Of a DNA stretch of 64,000 bases, positions 62,431 to 64,000 are shown one piece after another. Made by a program: the position numbers and the translations under genes. Every line of letters begins with the position of its first letter. The first letter of the stretch is position 1. Source of the stretch: Clostridiales bacterium (GTDB lineage: Bacteria > Bacillota > DSM-16504 > Desulfitibacterales > JAICDB01); NCBI GenBank assembly GCA_020063565.1, contig JAICDB010000009.1, positions 129,393-193,392 on the forward strand, in the 5' to 3' direction. Below the pieces are notes generated by a model. It searched no databases. It was not told the origin of the DNA and was given only the letters and a program-made list of their open reading frames with translations.

Positions 62431-63408
62431 ATGATTAAAATAAGCGTAATTATGCCAGTGTATAACGCGGAAAATTTTATAAAAAAATGTTTAAATTCAT
62501 TAATTAATCAAACACTTAAAGATATAGAAATAATTATTATAAATGATGGTTCCGAAGATAATTCTCAGAAAATAATTGATGAGTATGTAAAGATAGACTC
62601 TCGAATTATTTCAATTGAGAAAGAAAACGGAGGGGTTGGAACTGCTGTTTCGATAGGTATAGAAAAAGCAAAAGGTCAATTTTTGTATTTTATTGATGCT
62701 GATGATTGGTTAAAGTTAGATGCATTAGAACACTATTACAATAAAATTATTGAGTCTAATGCTGATATTTATATAGGGGCAAAATTCCTGTTTTATGATA
62801 ATAATAGGCAAATTCTTCATAATCAGTATTTACCTTACTTTAAAACTAATTTAGAAGAAAAAAATTATAGTGATGCTTCAGATGAATATGAAAAAGTTTT
62901 TTATACAAAAGTTACCCCCCATGCAAAATTATTTAAAAATAGAAATTGCCAAAAAATACATCTTACAAATAAGGTTAGATATATTGTTGATAATCAATTA
63001 ACACTTTTAAATTTAATTCAGGCAAATAAGGTTATCTATGATAAAAGTTATATTGGTTCTTATCATTATATAAGAAGAAAAGGTAATTTTAATAGTTTGA
63101 ATCTTGAAACAAAAGTATACGAGCAGTTTATTGTTTATGTTGATATTTTAGAACAGGCAAATAAATATATATGTAATAAAAAAAAGTACAATTATTTAAA
63201 AAGAAAAATAAAGGTTTCTGCTATATATTTATATGTTAAATACATATTTCTATGTTATAGAAAAACTAAAAAAGAAAAAGTAAAAAAACTAAAGCAAAAA
63301 ATAATGTTTATAACAAAAGATGTTAATCCAATAAGTAAAAATATAAATTATAAATTTAAAGTAAAATTAGGTATAAAGCTACTTGATATGTTATGGAGAT
63401 TCTTATAA
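62431..63408 (+). CDS. GT2-family glycosyltransferase
   Basis: Cytoplasmic transferase of 325 residues with a GT-A fold. ISVIMPVYNAENFIKKCLNS, LINQTLKDIEIIIINDGSED, NSQKIIDEY and the DxD motif FLYFIDADDWLKLDALEHYY are all present; the C-terminal 120 residues are lysine-rich and helical. ATG at 62431 is chosen from AAAGAGG (6 bases upstream); an in-frame TTG at 62401 has no such site. Substrate unknown. Confidence 0.92.
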   Translation: MIKISVIMPVYNAENFIKKCLNSLINQTLKDIEIIIINDGSEDNSQKIIDEYVKIDSRIISIEKENGGVGTAVSIGIEKAKGQFLYFIDADDWLKLDALEHYYNKIIESNADIYIGAKFLFYDNNRQILHNQYLPYFKTNLEEKNYSDASDEYEKVFYTKVTPHAKLFKNRNCQKIHLTNKVRYIVDNQLTLLNLIQANKVIYDKSYIGSYHYIRRKGNFNSLNLETKVYEQFIVYVDILEQANKYICNKKKYNYLKRKIKVSAIYLYVKYIFLCYRKTKKEKVKKLKQKIMFITKDVNPISKNINYKFKVKLGIKLLDMLWRFL

Positions 63409-63446
63409 TGGAAATAATAACATTTTAAAGTAATGAGGTGATAATT

Positions 63447-64000
63447 ATTAATTTCGACTTTAATAAACTACAACATAAATATAAAAATAAAATAAAGTTT
63501 ATTGGGCTATTTTTAACTTTTTTTTGTTTTATTTTTGTCTTTAAAGAACTTGTGAAGTTAGTAACAAAATTTGGGTTGTTAAATCTAATAAATTCTTTAC
63601 CCAGAGATATATTAGTATTTTCTTTATTAGTAGAGATTATTTTATTATTTTATAGTGTTTATATATTTAAATTAATATTAGAGTTAAAAATAAAAGAAAA
63701 ATTTAAATTTAGTAAAGTTGCAAATGTATATTTAAAATCAAATATATTCAAATATTTACCAGGAAATTTCATGCATTTTGTTTCAAGAAATGCTTATGCC
63801 ACTCATTATAACTATAACCAAAAAAAATTAGCTTATAGTACATTAGGTGAAATAGTACTATTGATTATAACTAAAACATTTTTTGTAATTATAATATATT
63901 TGATGCTTTATAATTTTCATATTATAGCAGTAATAGCATTTTTTTTAATTTTTTTTGTATTTTGGTACAAAAATAAAAAAATAAGTTATATCATTTTAAA
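63447..64000 (+). CDS. Lysylphosphatidylglycerol synthase/flippase-like membrane protein, 5' part (3' end outside window)
   Basis: An open frame runs to the window end. It starts INFDFNKLQHKYKNKIKFIG, with a first membrane helix GLFLTFFCFIFVFKEL, a helical-hairpin region VFSLLVEIILLFYSVYIFKL and NIFKYLPGNFMHFVSRNAYA, the KY.PG...H..R signature of LPG-synthase transmembrane (UPF0104/YbhN-like) proteins. There is no ATG, GTG or TTG at the proper place; GAGGTG (63435-63440) points to an ATT codon at 63447 as the start. Related proteins occur at the ends of polysaccharide clusters. Confidence 0.65.
   Translation, partial: MNFDFNKLQHKYKNKIKFIGLFLTFFCFIFVFKELVKLVTKFGLLNLINSLPRDILVFSLLVEIILLFYSVYIFKLILELKIKEKFKFSKVANVYLKSNIFKYLPGNFMHFVSRNAYATHYNYNQKKLAYSTLGEIVLLIITKTFFVIIIYLMLYNFHIIAVIAFFLIFFVFWYKNKKISYIIL

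Overview
The window reads as part of the chromosome of an endospore-forming, low-GC member of the Firmicutes (Clostridia-like, probably an anaerobe). The reasons are the F-type ATP synthase operon followed by ywmB, murA, spoIID, spoIIQ, spoIIID and mbl (a block conserved in spore formers), a Spo0E-like peptide, SLH-domain S-layer proteins, frequent TTG/GTG starts with strong Shine-Dalgarno sequences, and almost all genes on one strand. No rRNA or tRNA gene was recognised. The species cannot be named from the sequence alone.

Layout. 1-3.7 kb: end of the ATP synthase operon (atpA partial, atpG, atpD, atpC). 3.9-6.9 kb: a heptad-repeat coiled-coil gene, ywmB and murA. 6.9-14.6 kb: a complete four-gene Wadjet (JetD-JetA-JetB-JetC) anti-plasmid system of the MukBEF/SMC type, placed between murA and spoIID and bounded by terminators. 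14.7-18.7 kb: spoIID, spoIIQ, a frameshifted coiled-coil gene, spoIIID and mbl. 18.8-27.3 kb: an envelope block with a degenerate LCP-like protein, a small minus-strand gene, a copper-amine-oxidase-N-like protein, a GC-rich ~205-nt hairpin, two LytR-CpsA-Psr ligases, a TagA/WecG glycosyltransferase and an acidic S-layer protein with a long structured leader. 27.4-33.6 kb: a TetR-controlled RND efflux operon with a TolC relative that seems to lack the beta-barrel strands. 33.6-36.8 kb: a cell-surface subtilase with three SLH repeats.

36.8-43.7 kb is an accessory region. It holds seven copies of a short REP-like palindrome, two 5' remnants of a REP-associated (Y1) transposase, an Rpn-type nuclease, a HEPN/MNT toxin-antitoxin pair, a candidate small RNA, a Xre regulator, Spo0E, psd and pssA, and two near-identical coiled-coil genes in a duplicated block. 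Several REP copies supply the 3' ends of genes.

43.7-64 kb is a surface-polysaccharide cluster that becomes strongly AT-rich toward its right end. It holds a decayed galU, phosphoglucomutase, galE, the four dTDP-L-rhamnose genes, a Wzm/Wzt ABC exporter with a Wzt C-terminal domain, a 1224-residue methyltransferase/coiled-coil/GT2/GT4 fusion, a GDP-mannose synthesis gene, a glycosidase-like lipoprotein, two overlapping GT-C-like membrane genes, a GT2 and a truncated flippase-like membrane gene. The set fits an ABC-exported rhamnose/mannose-containing polymer whose length and end cap may be set by the coiled-coil fusion, by analogy with WbdD of E. coli O9a.
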